A stretch of 64,000 bases of DNA from Collimonas fungivorans (GTDB taxonomy: Bacteria > Pseudomonadota > Gammaproteobacteria > Burkholderiales > Burkholderiaceae_D): positions 992,001 through 1,056,000 of the forward strand of contig NZ_CP013232.1 of the NCBI RefSeq assembly GCF_001584145.1, read 5' to 3'. The position numbers and the translations under genes were made by a program. Shown one piece after another: positions 31,792 to 41,026 of the stretch (positions are counted from its first letter, which is position 1; each line of letters opens with the position of its first letter). Below the pieces are notes generated by a model that did not search any database, was not told the DNA's origin, and was given only the letters and a program-made list of their open reading frames with translations.

Positions 31792-34395
31792 TCAGGGAGT
31801 CTGTGAGAAATTGCCGCTGGCGCCGGATGGCGGGGCGCTGGCCTGGCCCCACGTGGTGGGAGCATCGGCAGTGCTGAAATCCAGTGTGCCGCCAGCCTGC
31901 ACCTGGTTCAGTGGCAGCCAGGTGCTGTTCCAGTCCTTGCCGTTCACCTTCAAGGCTTTGACAAATGCGGCATTCTTGTCGCGCTTGATGAGCAGCCGCT
32001 TGCCGTCGGCCAGCTGGATGGTGATATTGGCGAACTGCGGCGTCGCCATGGTCAGCCCAGGCACGCCGGGGATCATCGGGTACAGTCCGAGCGAGGCCCA
32101 TACATACCAGCCCGAGGTGGCGCCGACGTCGTCGTTGCCAGGCAAGCCTTGCGGTTTGCTGGAAAAGGTGGCGGCCATGATTTGCGGCAGCACGAACTGG
32201 GTGCGCGACGGGTTGCCGCTCCAGTTATAGGCCCACGGCGCAGCGAAACCGGGCTCGTTGCCCATGTAGAAATCGTTCGAGTTTTCGCCGCCGTTCAGCC
32301 GGCTGGGATCGAGCGCCAGTCCGGCCGGCGATTTTTTCGCGTCGGCCGAGGTGGTGCTGACGGAAAACAGGGTGTCGAGCCGCGCTACGGCGGCAGCATT
32401 GCCGCCCAGGGCTGTGACGATCTTGCCCAGGTCGTGCGGGATGGCCCACAAGTACTGGGCTGCGGTGCCTTCATGGTAACCGTCGTCCTGCGATGGCGAG
32501 GCCCAGTTGCCGGCGAGGTCTTTGACCGCCAGCGTCTTGGTATCCGGCTTGAACAGGTTTTTCCAGTTCTCGCCGCGCAGCAGCAGCGTACTGGCGCTCT
32601 TCTTGTCGTCGGTACTGGCGTCGCTCAGGTTGTTGATGAAGCGGCCGATGGCGAAATCGCGGCTGGCGCCTTCGATGGTGATGGAGCCGGTATGGATGCC
32701 GCTGGCGTCGCTACCCTCGGCGACGTAACCGAGTTTCAGGTAATCCGGCATGTTGCCTTGCGCGCTGCCCGCCACGTTCCTGCCGAAGGCTGGATTACCG
32801 TTGCAGGCCGGCCATTGCGGCGAGTCGGCGGTAGGGCCGAAGGCTGAGCGCTTCAGGAAACCAAGGGCGGTGGCGCTGTCGAACCGGGTGGCGCCGAACG
32901 CTTGCAGGCTGGCCAGCAGCATCGGCGCGTGGTCGCCTTCCATCGGCACATCGTCGACATTGGCGTCGGCCCAGTGCGGGAAGGCGCCGCATTGCATGGC
33001 GTCGTTGACCAGCGATTGCGCCATGTCGGCAGCCTGGTCGCGGAACAGCCAGGCATGCATCGCGCCCAGCGAGCGGTAGGTATCCCAGATCGAGAAGGTG
33101 GTGTAGTGGTTGCGCCGCACCAGCTTGCCGTCCTTGTCCTTGTAAGTCTCGGTCTGGTGGCGCTGCTTGTCCATGCCGATGTAGCTGCCGTCGACATCGC
33201 TGAACAGGGTAGGGCCGGACATGACGTGGTAAAACGCCGTATAGAATTGCTGGAGGGCGTCGGCGCTGGCGCCGGCGCTATCGACCTGGATCGTGTTGAG
33301 CCGGGTGTTCCATTCGGCGCCGGCCTTTTTCGCGGTGGCGTCGAAATCAAAACCGGCGTTTTCCTTTTTCAGGTTGAGGCGAGCGTTTGCCGGACTGACA
33401 TACGACAGGCCGATCTTGACCACGACGCTGCTGGCGGCCGACTGCGACAGGTCGAAATTGAGGATCAGCGTACCGTTGTTGTTGATCAAGCGCGGCGCCT
33501 TGGCGTAGGCCGATCCGGCCTGCAGGTAGAAATAGGCATCGTAGCCGCCGCCGCAGTTGAACTTGTTGCTGGTCTTGCCGTAGAAGCCGTTGGCGTCGGC
33601 CGGATCTTGCCAGATCTGGGCGTTGATGCCGGTCATGGAATTGGTCTGGGTGGCGTCGATCACCAGGATCGCCTTGCTCTTGTCCGGATAGGTGAAGCGC
33701 GCCATGCCGCTGCGCGCGGTGGCGGTCAGCTCGGTGACGATGCCGTCGTCGGCCTGCACTTTGTAATAACCGGGCGCGGCTTGTTCGTTCTTGTGGTCGA
33801 AGGTGCTGCTGCTTTTGCGCATGACCAGGTTGCTGTTGCTGGTGAGCTGACTGGTCAGCATGGTCGGCATGATCGGCAGGGTGCCGCCGCTGCGGCAGCC
33901 GGGGCCGCTGATGCGCGTCATGCTGAAATAATTGATCATCTTGCTGTCGTAGTTGTAACCGGAACCGCTGGAATAATATTCATGATCGATGTCGGTGTCC
34001 GGCCCGAATGACACCATGCCGAACGGCAGTGTGGCGGCGGGACTGGTGTTGCCGGGATGGGTGCCGCCCGGCTGCTGCTGGGTGCCGAGGAAGGGCTTGA
34101 CGTATTGGGTCAGCGCCAGTTCGGGCAGCGGCTTGATGATTTCGTTGGCGTCGGCAACCACAGGGACGGTGCCCGCCGGGCCGGTCGGACCGGTGGCGCC
34201 TGTTGCACCTGTCGCTCCGGCAGCGCCAGGCTGGCCGGGAGCGCCGGTCGAACCAGCCGCACCGGTGGTTCCGGCGACGCCAGCCGTTCCTGCTGCACCG
34301 TCGCTGCCCGGCAAGCCGCTTGAACCGTCGCTGCAGCCGAACAGCATTGCGGCGGCCATACCAATTGCAAGATTCCTGCATGATTGCTTGTTCAT
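31792..34395 (-). CDS. GH92-family alpha-mannosidase lipoprotein with collagen-like stalk, 867 aa
   Basis: Second GH92 exo-alpha-mannosidase. Lipobox LFGC (Cys21) is followed by about 16 Gly-X-Y triplets (residues 27-76, such as GAPGQPGAAGATGATGATGP), a collagen-like stalk that would hold the enzyme away from the membrane. The catalytic region begins near YVKPFLGT, and GLPGNDDVGATSGWYVWASL is the family signature. Unlike the neighbouring copy it lacks the C-terminal extra domain. AGGAGGA precedes the ATG, and a perfect palindrome 21 bp upstream of the ATG is a candidate LacI operator. Tandem duplication of a common ancestor is likely. Surface orientation of the lipoprotein is inferred. Confidence 0.93.
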   Translation of the reverse strand: MNKQSCRNLAIGMAAAMLFGCSDGSSGLPGSDGAAGTAGVAGTTGAAGSTGAPGQPGAAGATGATGATGPTGPAGTVPVVADANEIIKPLPELALTQYVKPFLGTQQQPGGTHPGNTSPAATLPFGMVSFGPDTDIDHEYYSSGSGYNYDSKMINYFSMTRISGPGCRSGGTLPIMPTMLTSQLTSNSNLVMRKSSSTFDHKNEQAAPGYYKVQADDGIVTELTATARSGMARFTYPDKSKAILVIDATQTNSMTGINAQIWQDPADANGFYGKTSNKFNCGGGYDAYFYLQAGSAYAKAPRLINNNGTLILNFDLSQSAASSVVVKIGLSYVSPANARLNLKKENAGFDFDATAKKAGAEWNTRLNTIQVDSAGASADALQQFYTAFYHVMSGPTLFSDVDGSYIGMDKQRHQTETYKDKDGKLVRRNHYTTFSIWDTYRSLGAMHAWLFRDQAADMAQSLVNDAMQCGAFPHWADANVDDVPMEGDHAPMLLASLQAFGATRFDSATALGFLKRSAFGPTADSPQWPACNGNPAFGRNVAGSAQGNMPDYLKLGYVAEGSDASGIHTGSITIEGASRDFAIGRFINNLSDASTDDKKSASTLLLRGENWKNLFKPDTKTLAVKDLAGNWASPSQDDGYHEGTAAQYLWAIPHDLGKIVTALGGNAAAVARLDTLFSVSTTSADAKKSPAGLALDPSRLNGGENSNDFYMGNEPGFAAPWAYNWSGNPSRTQFVLPQIMAATFSSKPQGLPGNDDVGATSGWYVWASLGLYPMIPGVPGLTMATPQFANITIQLADGKRLLIKRDKNAAFVKALKVNGKDWNSTWLPLNQVQAGGTLDFSTADAPTTWGQASAPPSGASGNFSQTP

Positions 34396-34415
34396 TGTTC
34401 CTCCTTATAGTCGTC

Positions 34416-34433
34416 ACCCGGTTCAAACCGGGT
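34416..34433. promoter_or_regulatory. candidate LacI-family operator upstream of the GH92 genes
   Basis: ACCCGGTT, CA, AACCGGGT is a perfect inverted repeat between the epimerase gene and the GH92 start (21 bp before the ATG on the minus strand). It has no T-tail. CCGG-centred arms resemble LacI-family operators, and the regulator is encoded in the same cluster. The rest of 34434-34645 shows no gene and probably holds a promoter. Confidence 0.5.
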
Positions 34434-34645
34434 AATCGGATACACCTGCCTGCTACGAATGCCACTGTAAAGCCGGTATTGCCAAAATCCGGGCGCAAGT
34501 CGGCCCAGCGCGGAGCCACGGGGCGCCACGTATCAAGAGATGATCAAGAGAAAAATGCTGCCGGTTGCGTCGATGGATCCAGGATCAGCGGTAGTTCGGT
34601 TTCCTCCGGAGGCGGCGCGTCTGCGCCGCGTGTGCTGCTACAAAT

Positions 34646-35866
34646 TCATGGTTCGGACAAGGCGCCCAGCACTTCGTAACAAGCACCCATGGTGTGATAG
34701 TCGGTCTTGCCGGCCGGGCTTTTGTCGTCGCCGTACTTGCGGTTGTCGCGCGTCAGGATGCGGAACCAGGCGCCGTGCTGGTGATCGACAAAATGCTGCC
34801 AGCTGTACTGCCAGATATGTTCGTACCAGTCCCAGAAACGGTTCTTGCCGGTGCGTTTGGCGAGCAGGGCGGCGGCGGCGAAACTTTCCGCCTGCACCCA
34901 GAAATACTTGTCCTGGTCGCAGATCACGCCGTCCGGTGCGAAGCCGTAGTAGATGCCGCCGCAATCGATATCCCAGGCGGCGTCGAGGCCGGCGTCGAAC
35001 AGTTCGATGGCGCGCGGCAGCAGCCACTCTTGCGGCCGGTGCCGCTCCAGGATCAGCAGCAGCTTGGCCCACTCGGTATGGTGGCCGGGCTGGAAACCCC
35101 AGGGGCGGAAGATATTGCTGCTGTCTTCCTTGTTGTAGTTCCAGTCTGGTGTCCAGTCCTGGTGGTAATGTTCCCAGACCAGGTCGTTGCTGAGCGCGGC
35201 CTGGCGTACGGTGACATGGCGCGCCACGGTTTCGGCGCGATCCAGGAATTTTGCATCGCCGCTGGCTTCGTAGGCGGCCAGCAGCGCTTCGGTCATGTGC
35301 ATGTTGGCATTCTGGCCGCGGTAGCTTTGCACTTGCCAGTCGGCGCTGGCCTCGTCCGCATACAGGCCGGGGCCGGCTTCCCAGAAATGCTGTTCGAGCA
35401 GGTCGTAGGTCTGATACAGGTCTTCTCTGGCGCTTTCCACGCCGGCCATCAGGGCATGGGCATAAGCCAGCAGCACGAACGCCAGGCCGTAGCAGTGGCG
35501 GGTCGGATCCAGCACCTGCTTGCGGCCGTCTTTCCATGACAGGGTCCAGTCGTAGCCTTTGTGCACTGGATCCCAGTGGCCCTCGCGCAGGAACGCCAAG
35601 CCGTGCTTTAGCGCATCCAGGTAGGCGGCGTCGCCGAAATGGCGGTACGCCATCGCGTAGTTGAAGATGAAGCGGGTGCTGCTGACCAGGTGCCGGGTTT
35701 CGCTGTCGTATACGCTGCCGTCATCCTTGAAGAAGTGATAGAAGCCGCCGGAGGGATCGAGCGCCGCCGGGTGGTAGAAGCGCATGGTGTCGCGGATGTG
35801 CTGCAACAGGAAAGCGGGATTGCGGAATTCGGCTTTAGGCATTGCGGTCGGTTCAAGCATGTTCAT
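34646..35866 (-). CDS. AGE-family sugar epimerase/isomerase (N-acylglucosamine 2-epimerase-like; mannose isomerase candidate), 406 aa
   Basis: A cytoplasmic (alpha/alpha)6-barrel enzyme. WDPVHKGYDWTLSW, NANMHMTEALLAAYEA and FQPGHHTEWAKLLL carry the conserved His and Arg/Glu residues of the AGE superfamily, which interconverts mannose and fructose/glucose or N-acylmannosamine and N-acylglucosamine. Next to two alpha-mannosidases, mannose isomerisation to fructose is the natural reading, but specificity is inferred. Its start lies 12 bp after the LacI stop, so the two are co-transcribed. The ribosome binding site is weak, suggesting coupled translation. Confidence 0.9.
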   Translation of the reverse strand: MNMLEPTAMPKAEFRNPAFLLQHIRDTMRFYHPAALDPSGGFYHFFKDDGSVYDSETRHLVSSTRFIFNYAMAYRHFGDAAYLDALKHGLAFLREGHWDPVHKGYDWTLSWKDGRKQVLDPTRHCYGLAFVLLAYAHALMAGVESAREDLYQTYDLLEQHFWEAGPGLYADEASADWQVQSYRGQNANMHMTEALLAAYEASGDAKFLDRAETVARHVTVRQAALSNDLVWEHYHQDWTPDWNYNKEDSSNIFRPWGFQPGHHTEWAKLLLILERHRPQEWLLPRAIELFDAGLDAAWDIDCGGIYYGFAPDGVICDQDKYFWVQAESFAAAALLAKRTGKNRFWDWYEHIWQYSWQHFVDHQHGAWFRILTRDNRKYGDDKSPAGKTDYHTMGACYEVLGALSEP

Positions 35867-35878
35867 GGCGGTAGCGGA

Positions 35879-36859
35879 TCAGTTGCCAAGCGTGCTGGCG
35901 CGCTGGATCAGTTCCACCGGCAGCATCACTTCAGGTTGTACGAGGGCGTCTTCCAGCAGCAGCTTGATGCCCAGCTTGCCGAGGGCTTCCTTGTCTACTG
36001 CCAGAGTAGTCAGCGGCGGCGAGGAGCTGGCGGCGGCGTCGATATTATCGAAGCCGACAATCGCGATATCTTCAGGAATCCGCAAGCCGCGCATCTGGCA
36101 TATGCTCATCACGGCCAGTGCGGTGGCGTCGTTGTAGCAGAACACGGCGTCGGGCGGCGAGTCTGACTCCAGCAGGGTTTGCATCGCGGTGGCGGCGTGC
36201 AGGTGGAGTTCCGGCCCCGGCAGCAGGGTGACTTCCAGGCGCGGGTCGAACAGGCGGCCGGCTTCGAACAGCGCCTGGCGGTAACCTAGCGCGCGTTGTG
36301 CAATACTGTAGTGCGACAGCGGGCCGCTGATGAAGGCCAGCCGTTTGCGGCCGATTTCTATCAGGTGGCGGGTGGCGGCCAGGGCACCGCCCAGGTTGTC
36401 GGAATTGATGGAACGGAAACCGGGCGCCCACAAGTCGATCAGCACCACCGGCTTGCCGGTCTGGGTCAGCAGTTCCAGCACTTCCGGTTCCATGAAACCC
36501 GCCACTGCCAGCGCATCGGGTTCATGCAGGCGGATCTGTTCCATCACGCTGTCGGCGGGGCCGACGGACAATACGGTAGGCACGATGCTGCGTTCGCGGC
36601 AGGCGGTTTCGACGCCGTGCAGCACATGCGAAAAAAACGGGCTGGCGACGAAATTGTTGTGCTGGCGATGCAGCAGGAAAGTCAGGCGCCGGATTTTCCC
36701 CTGGCGCAGGTTAGATTCGTTGTAGCCGAGCTGGCTGGCGATCTTTTGCACATGGATGCGCGTCTGTTCGGTCAGGCCGGGCTGCTTTTTCAGGGCCCGC
36801 GATACGGTGCCTATGGATACGTTCGCAGCGGATGCGATATCCCGAATCGTTGGTCTCAT
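35879..36859 (-). CDS. LacI-family transcriptional regulator of the mannose locus, 326 aa
   Basis: An N-terminal LacI helix-turn-helix (TIRDIASAANVSIGTVSRAL, residues 4-23) is followed by the hinge helix and a periplasmic-binding-protein-like effector domain (AVAGFMEPEVLELL, GFDNIDAAASSSPPLTT). AGGAGG is spaced five bases before the ATG at 36859; an upstream in-frame codon would add five residues. It is the first gene of the LacI-epimerase transcript, so it autoregulates if it binds here, and the GH92 palindrome is its other likely target. The inducer is presumably mannose or a mannoside. Confidence 0.93.
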   Translation of the reverse strand: MRPTIRDIASAANVSIGTVSRALKKQPGLTEQTRIHVQKIASQLGYNESNLRQGKIRRLTFLLHRQHNNFVASPFFSHVLHGVETACRERSIVPTVLSVGPADSVMEQIRLHEPDALAVAGFMEPEVLELLTQTGKPVVLIDLWAPGFRSINSDNLGGALAATRHLIEIGRKRLAFISGPLSHYSIAQRALGYRQALFEAGRLFDPRLEVTLLPGPELHLHAATAMQTLLESDSPPDAVFCYNDATALAVMSICQMRGLRIPEDIAIVGFDNIDAAASSSPPLTTLAVDKEALGKLGIKLLLEDALVQPEVMLPVELIQRASTLGN

Positions 36860-37190
36860 GATCTCCTCCTGCAAGCTGGGGCGTGCATCTTTCCTGGGCG
36901 GGCGCCGCTGGCTGCTGCGGCGATGGTTGCTGCCCGGGATTGTTTTAGTTGAGTAGTAATGTATAGTAAAAAACTTAAATTTACAAATATTCTGAAAAAT
37001 AAATTCGCATAACGCATTGTTATATAAGGATTTATTGATTGTAAACTGGATTTATTTGTTTATTAAACGTACTAAAACTTTGTTTCTTAAACAGCCTGTA
37101 ATGGGAATTCGTGCAGAAACAGTATCGAAAGCCGGGCAGGAGGGCATGCTTGCCGCACACAAGGTTTACCAAGTCTCATTCGCCGGCGCC
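36860..37190. other. AT-rich intergenic region upstream of the LacI gene
   Basis: No gene recognised. The 36950-37080 part is strongly AT-rich and probably contains the LacI promoter on the minus strand. The remaining bases to 37190 lead into the terminator of the S9 peptidase gene. Confidence 0.5.
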
Positions 37191-37231
37191 GAAATAAAAA
37201 TGGCGGACCACCGTTGCCGGTCATCCGCCAT
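37191..37231 (-). terminator. rho-independent terminator after the S9 peptidase gene
   Basis: On the minus strand a 13-base stem (ATGGCGGATGACC/GGTGGTCCGCCAT, few mismatches) is followed by TTTTTATTTC. Confidence 0.88.
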
Positions 37232-37248
37232 GTTCCGACAGCCGGTTT

Positions 37249-39147
37249 TTATTGCGGCGTCAGGTGCTTGGCCAGGAAGCCTTCCATCGCAGTGTAGAAA
37301 TCAAAGCGGTTTTCTTCGTTGTGGAAGCCGTGGCCTTCGTTATCCTTCACCATGTATTCGACCGGCACGCCGCGCTTGCGCAAGCTTTCGACGATCTGGT
37401 CCGACTCCGCCTTGTTGACGCGCGGATCGTTGGCGCCCTGCGCCACGAACAGCGGAGTCTTGATGCGGTCGGTGTGCAGCGCCGGCGAGACTGCCGTCAG
37501 CAATTCCTTGTCCTTGACCGGATCGCCCACCATCTCGTACATCTGGTCGAGGAAGGGTTTCCAGTACGGCGGGATGGTCTTCATGAAGGTGAACATGTTG
37601 GAGACGCCGACATAGTCGACCGCCGCCGCATACAGGTCAGGCGTGAAGGTGACTCCGGCCAGCGTCGCATAACCGCCATAGGAGCCGCCATAGATCGCAA
37701 CCCGCTTGGGATCGGCGATGCCTTGCTGGACCAGCCACTGCACGCCATCGGTGATGTCGTCCTGCATGGTCTTGCCCCACTGCTTGAACGAGGCTTCCCA
37801 GAACTGGCGGCCGTAGCCGGTCGAGCCGCGGTAGTTCATCTGCAGCACGGCGTAGCCGCGGTTGGCCAGCAGCTGCACTTCCGGGTTGTAGCCCCAGACG
37901 TCGCGTACCCACGGGCCGCCGTGCGGATTGACGATCACCGGCAGGTTCTTCGGGTCTTTGCCGAGCGGCAGCGTCAGGTAGCCGTTGATCACCAGGCCAT
38001 CGCGCGCCTTGTATTGCACGGGCTTCATTTCCGCCATGTCTTTTTCGGCGATGGCGGGATTGATATCGGCCAGTTTGGTCAGCGAGCCGCTCTTGCTGTC
38101 GAACAGATAGCGGCTGCCTTGGGTGCGGTCATTGTAGGCGGCCACGATCCAGGTCGATTCGTCCTTGGTGTGCGACTGCGTGATGACTTCGTAGCCGGGC
38201 AGTTTTTCCTGCAGGGTCTTATGCAAGGCTTCGCTTTGCGGATCGAGGAATTTGTACTGGGTTTTCCAGGTGGTGTAGCTGATCTCGGTCAGCACCTTGC
38301 GTTTCCGGGAGTAAGCCAGGCCTTCGACGTCGACCTCGGGGTTTTCATACAGCAGCTGCTCTTCCTTGGCGGTTTCGGGATCGAGGATCACGATCGTTTT
38401 TTTATCGCGGCCGAGGTTGGACGACACATACAGCTTCTTGTTGTCGAAGGTGAAGAACAAAGGGTCGACCGAATCCTTGAACGAGGTGGTCAGCACGGTC
38501 TTGAACGGCGCGCTTTCGGTGGCGCGGTACAGCAGGCTGGTGTTGACGCCGTCGGAAGTGGTGGCGGCCCTGACTTTGCCGTCATGGTCGGTGATCCAGC
38601 CCTGGATGTTGCCGGGATTCTTGGCTACCAGCTTTTCGGCGCCGCTCTTGACGTTGACGCGGTAGACGTCGAACACTTCCGGATCGCGTTTGTTGTGGCT
38701 GACCAGGATTTCATCCTTGTTGTCTTCCAGGTCGTCGACGATCTGGGCGCGCACCTTGGGATAGGGCGTCAGGTCTTTCAGGCCTTTGCCGTCGCGGCCC
38801 ACCGACACCACGTGGAAATTTTCATCGCCGCCGAAATCCTTGGCGAACAGGATGTGGTCGTCGCCTTTCCAGAAATAGCCGCTGATGTCGCGCGCTTCCT
38901 CGGAGGTGATGCGCAGCGGCGCGGCATCCGAACCGACGGTCCTGACAAAGATGTTCATGCGGCCCTTCCAGGGTTGCATGAAGCTGATGTATTTGCCGTT
39001 GGGGGAAATCTGGAAGCCGCTTTGCTCTGGATTGCGGAAGAAATCCCGCACCGAATATTGCTTTAGCGGGCTTGCCGCCAAGGCATCGCCGCCCAGTATG
39101 GACAAGCTGAAACATGTTGCGGTAACCACCTGATAAATAGCGCGCAT
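37249..39147 (-). CDS. S9-family prolyl oligopeptidase-like serine peptidase, exported, 632 aa
   Basis: An N-terminal signal peptide (ending ALAAS) exports the protein. A seven-bladed beta-propeller (about residues 40-370) gates a C-terminal alpha/beta-hydrolase domain. The triad is Ser489 in YGGSYGGYA, Asp574 in GANDPRV and His606 in EGHGFH. It probably trims peptides in the periplasm and is closest in layout to acylaminoacyl-peptidase/DPP-like S9C enzymes. The start at 39147 is supported by GGAGG six bases upstream; the longer frame lacks one. It is monocistronic with its own terminator. Confidence 0.93.
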   Translation of the reverse strand: MRAIYQVVTATCFSLSILGGDALAASPLKQYSVRDFFRNPEQSGFQISPNGKYISFMQPWKGRMNIFVRTVGSDAAPLRITSEEARDISGYFWKGDDHILFAKDFGGDENFHVVSVGRDGKGLKDLTPYPKVRAQIVDDLEDNKDEILVSHNKRDPEVFDVYRVNVKSGAEKLVAKNPGNIQGWITDHDGKVRAATTSDGVNTSLLYRATESAPFKTVLTTSFKDSVDPLFFTFDNKKLYVSSNLGRDKKTIVILDPETAKEEQLLYENPEVDVEGLAYSRKRKVLTEISYTTWKTQYKFLDPQSEALHKTLQEKLPGYEVITQSHTKDESTWIVAAYNDRTQGSRYLFDSKSGSLTKLADINPAIAEKDMAEMKPVQYKARDGLVINGYLTLPLGKDPKNLPVIVNPHGGPWVRDVWGYNPEVQLLANRGYAVLQMNYRGSTGYGRQFWEASFKQWGKTMQDDITDGVQWLVQQGIADPKRVAIYGGSYGGYATLAGVTFTPDLYAAAVDYVGVSNMFTFMKTIPPYWKPFLDQMYEMVGDPVKDKELLTAVSPALHTDRIKTPLFVAQGANDPRVNKAESDQIVESLRKRGVPVEYMVKDNEGHGFHNEENRFDFYTAMEGFLAKHLTPQ

Positions 39148-39348
39148 CAAATACCTCCAAAAATACTTCAAGTTGTCGTCGTGCCTCGTCGTTTCGTTTC
39201 CGGACCGGTTCGGTTGACGTCTTATTATATGGATAAAATGGAAATGAATCTCAGTCAGCGTCTACTTGAGACATATCGACATGCAAAATCGTTCGTTAGC
39301 GGTTGCCGAGGCTTATGTGAATATCGTGTTTTTATTCACGGAGCAAAA

Positions 39349-40152
39349 ATGCGCCATCTTTTCCTCAAGACCTTGCCGCTTCTGTTGCTGGCAGCCGGCA
39401 TCGCTACTGCCCATGCGCAGGACAAGACCAGGATCAAGGTCGGCGTCTCGGTCGGCAATGCCGAACAGACTTTTGAAGTGGTGAAGAAAGTGGCGGCCCA
39501 GGAAGGCCTGGATATCCAGGTGATCACCTTCAGCGATTACCTGCAGCCGAATGAAGCTTTGGCCGCCGGCGACCTGGATGCCAATGCATTCCAGCATAAA
39601 CCCTTCCTCGACAGCCAGATCAAGGCCAGGGGCTACAAGATCGTGCCGGTGGCGTTGACCATCACGGCGCCGCTGGGAATCTATTCGAAGAAGTATAAAA
39701 ATGTCGACCAGCTGCCGCAGGGCGCCAGCATCGGCATCCAGAACGATCCCTCGAACGGCAACCGGGCCTTGCTGTTGCTGCAGAAGGCCGGCCTGATCAA
39801 GCTCAAGGCGGGTGTCGGCGAAAACGGCGTCAATGCGACGCCGCTGGATGTGGTCTCGAATCCGAAGAAATTGAAACTGGTGGAGCTCGACGCCGCGCAG
39901 TTGCCGCGTTCGCTGGACGACCTGGCGGCGGCATCGGTGAACAACGATTATGCGGTGAAGGCCGGCTTGTCGCTGCAACGTGATGCGATTGCGGTGGAGG
40001 ATGCCAAAGGGCCTTACGCCAACTTGATCGCCACGCGGGCGGAAGACAAGGATAAACCTTGGGTGAAGAAACTGGTCAAAGCCTACCAGTCGGCACAGGT
40101 GCGCAATTTTATTGAAACCGAATTCAAGGGTTCGCTGATTCCGGCGTTCTGA
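39349..40152 (+). CDS. MetQ/NlpA-family substrate-binding protein, 267 aa
   Basis: Binding component of a D/L-methionine-type ABC importer. A signal peptide ends at ATAHAQD, without a lipobox, so it is a soluble periplasmic protein unlike lipoprotein MetQ. IKVGVSVGNAEQTFEVVKKV, ITFSDYLQPNEALAAGDLDA and NAFQHKPFLD are family signatures. GGAG is spaced five bases before the ATG at 39349. No metN or metI gene is adjacent, so the ligand (methionine or another compound) is uncertain. It is divergent from the S9 peptidase. Confidence 0.9.
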   Translation: MRHLFLKTLPLLLLAAGIATAHAQDKTRIKVGVSVGNAEQTFEVVKKVAAQEGLDIQVITFSDYLQPNEALAAGDLDANAFQHKPFLDSQIKARGYKIVPVALTITAPLGIYSKKYKNVDQLPQGASIGIQNDPSNGNRALLLLQKAGLIKLKAGVGENGVNATPLDVVSNPKKLKLVELDAAQLPRSLDDLAAASVNNDYAVKAGLSLQRDAIAVEDAKGPYANLIATRAEDKDKPWVKKLVKAYQSAQVRNFIETEFKGSLIPAF

Positions 40153-40155
40153 TCT

Positions 40156-40191
40156 TGCGTCCTGGCGTGGCTGTTGCTACGCCAGGACGCA
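40156..40191. terminator. hairpin terminator between metQ-like and trpC genes
   Basis: A 13-bp perfect stem TGCGTCCTGGCGT/ACGCCAGGACGCA lies between two convergent genes. The T-tail (GGTTTC) is short, so termination may be partial or in both directions. Confidence 0.7.
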
Positions 40192-40195
40192 GGTT

Positions 40196-40999
40196 TCAAT
40201 TGTCAAACAGGCGGCCGAGTTCAACTCCCGGCTGCGCGGCGCGCATGAAGGCTTCGCCGACCAGGAAGGCGTTGACGTTGGCGTCGCGCATGCGTTTGAC
40301 GTCGTCGCGGGTGTGGATGCCGGACTCGGTCACGACCAGTTTGTCCGCCGGTATCTGCGGCAGCAGGTCCAGGGTGGTTTGCAGAGAGGTATCGAAAGTG
40401 CGCAGGTTGCGGTTGTTGATGCCGAGCAGCTTGGTTTTCAGTTTCAACGCCGCCTGCAGTTCTTCCGCGTTATGCACTTCCACCAGCACGCTCATGCCCA
40501 GTTCGTGGGCGACAGCCTCCATTTCCGCCATCAGCCCATGGTCCAGCGCGGCCACGATCAGCAGGATCGCATCGGCGCCCCAGGAGCGCGCCTGGTACAC
40601 CTGATAGGGATCGATCATGAAATCCTTGCGCAGGGCGGGCAAGTTGCATGCGGCGCGGGCCTGTTTCAGGTAATCGGGCGAGCCCTGGAAAAACTGGATA
40701 TCTGTGAGCACCGACAGGCAGGCTGCACCATGCGCCGCATAGTCGACCGCAATCTCTGCAGGCCGGAAGTCGGCCCGGATCACGCCTTTGGAAGGCGACG
40801 CTTTCTTGACTTCGGCAATCACGCCGGCCTGGCCCGCGGCGATTTTTGCGCGCAATGCGGCTTCGTAGCCACGCAAGGCGGCGCGCGCTTCGGCATCGGA
40901 CTCTACGTCGCGGCGCAGGCTGGCGAAGTCCTGCTGTTTTTTCGCCGCTGCGATTTCATCGGCCTTGACGGCCAGGATTTTATTCAAGATATCTGACAT
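40196..40999 (-). CDS. trpC: indole-3-glycerol phosphate synthase
   Basis: Closes the indole ring from carboxyphenylamino-deoxyribulose phosphate in tryptophan synthesis. The TIM-barrel protein has family motifs [16 protein letters not shown] (active-site Lys), [28 protein letters not shown] and [12 protein letters not shown] (with Asn and Arg in the active site). At 267 residues it is a monofunctional TrpC, not fused to TrpF. It is the last gene of the trpEGDC operon, 27 bp after trpD, and no trpF, trpB or trpA follows here. Confidence 0.97.
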   Translation of the reverse strand: MSDILNKILAVKADEIAAAKKQQDFASLRRDVESDAEARAALRGYEAALRAKIAAGQAGVIAEVKKASPSKGVIRADFRPAEIAVDYAAHGAACLSVLTDIQFFQGSPDYLKQARAACNLPALRKDFMIDPYQVYQARSWGADAILLIVAALDHGLMAEMEAVAHELGMSVLVEVHNAEELQAALKLKTKLLGINNRNLRTFDTSLQTTLDLLPQIPADKLVVTESGIHTRDDVKRMRDANVNAFLVGEAFMRAAQPGVELGRLFDN

Positions 41000-41026
41000 G
41001 GTGCGTTTCCTTTGCTGTGCTTGCCG

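Noticed and set aside
37252..39066. 604-residue plus-strand open frame opposite the S9 peptidase gene
   Set aside because: Antisense shadow; His/Val/Gly-biased with no ribosome binding site.
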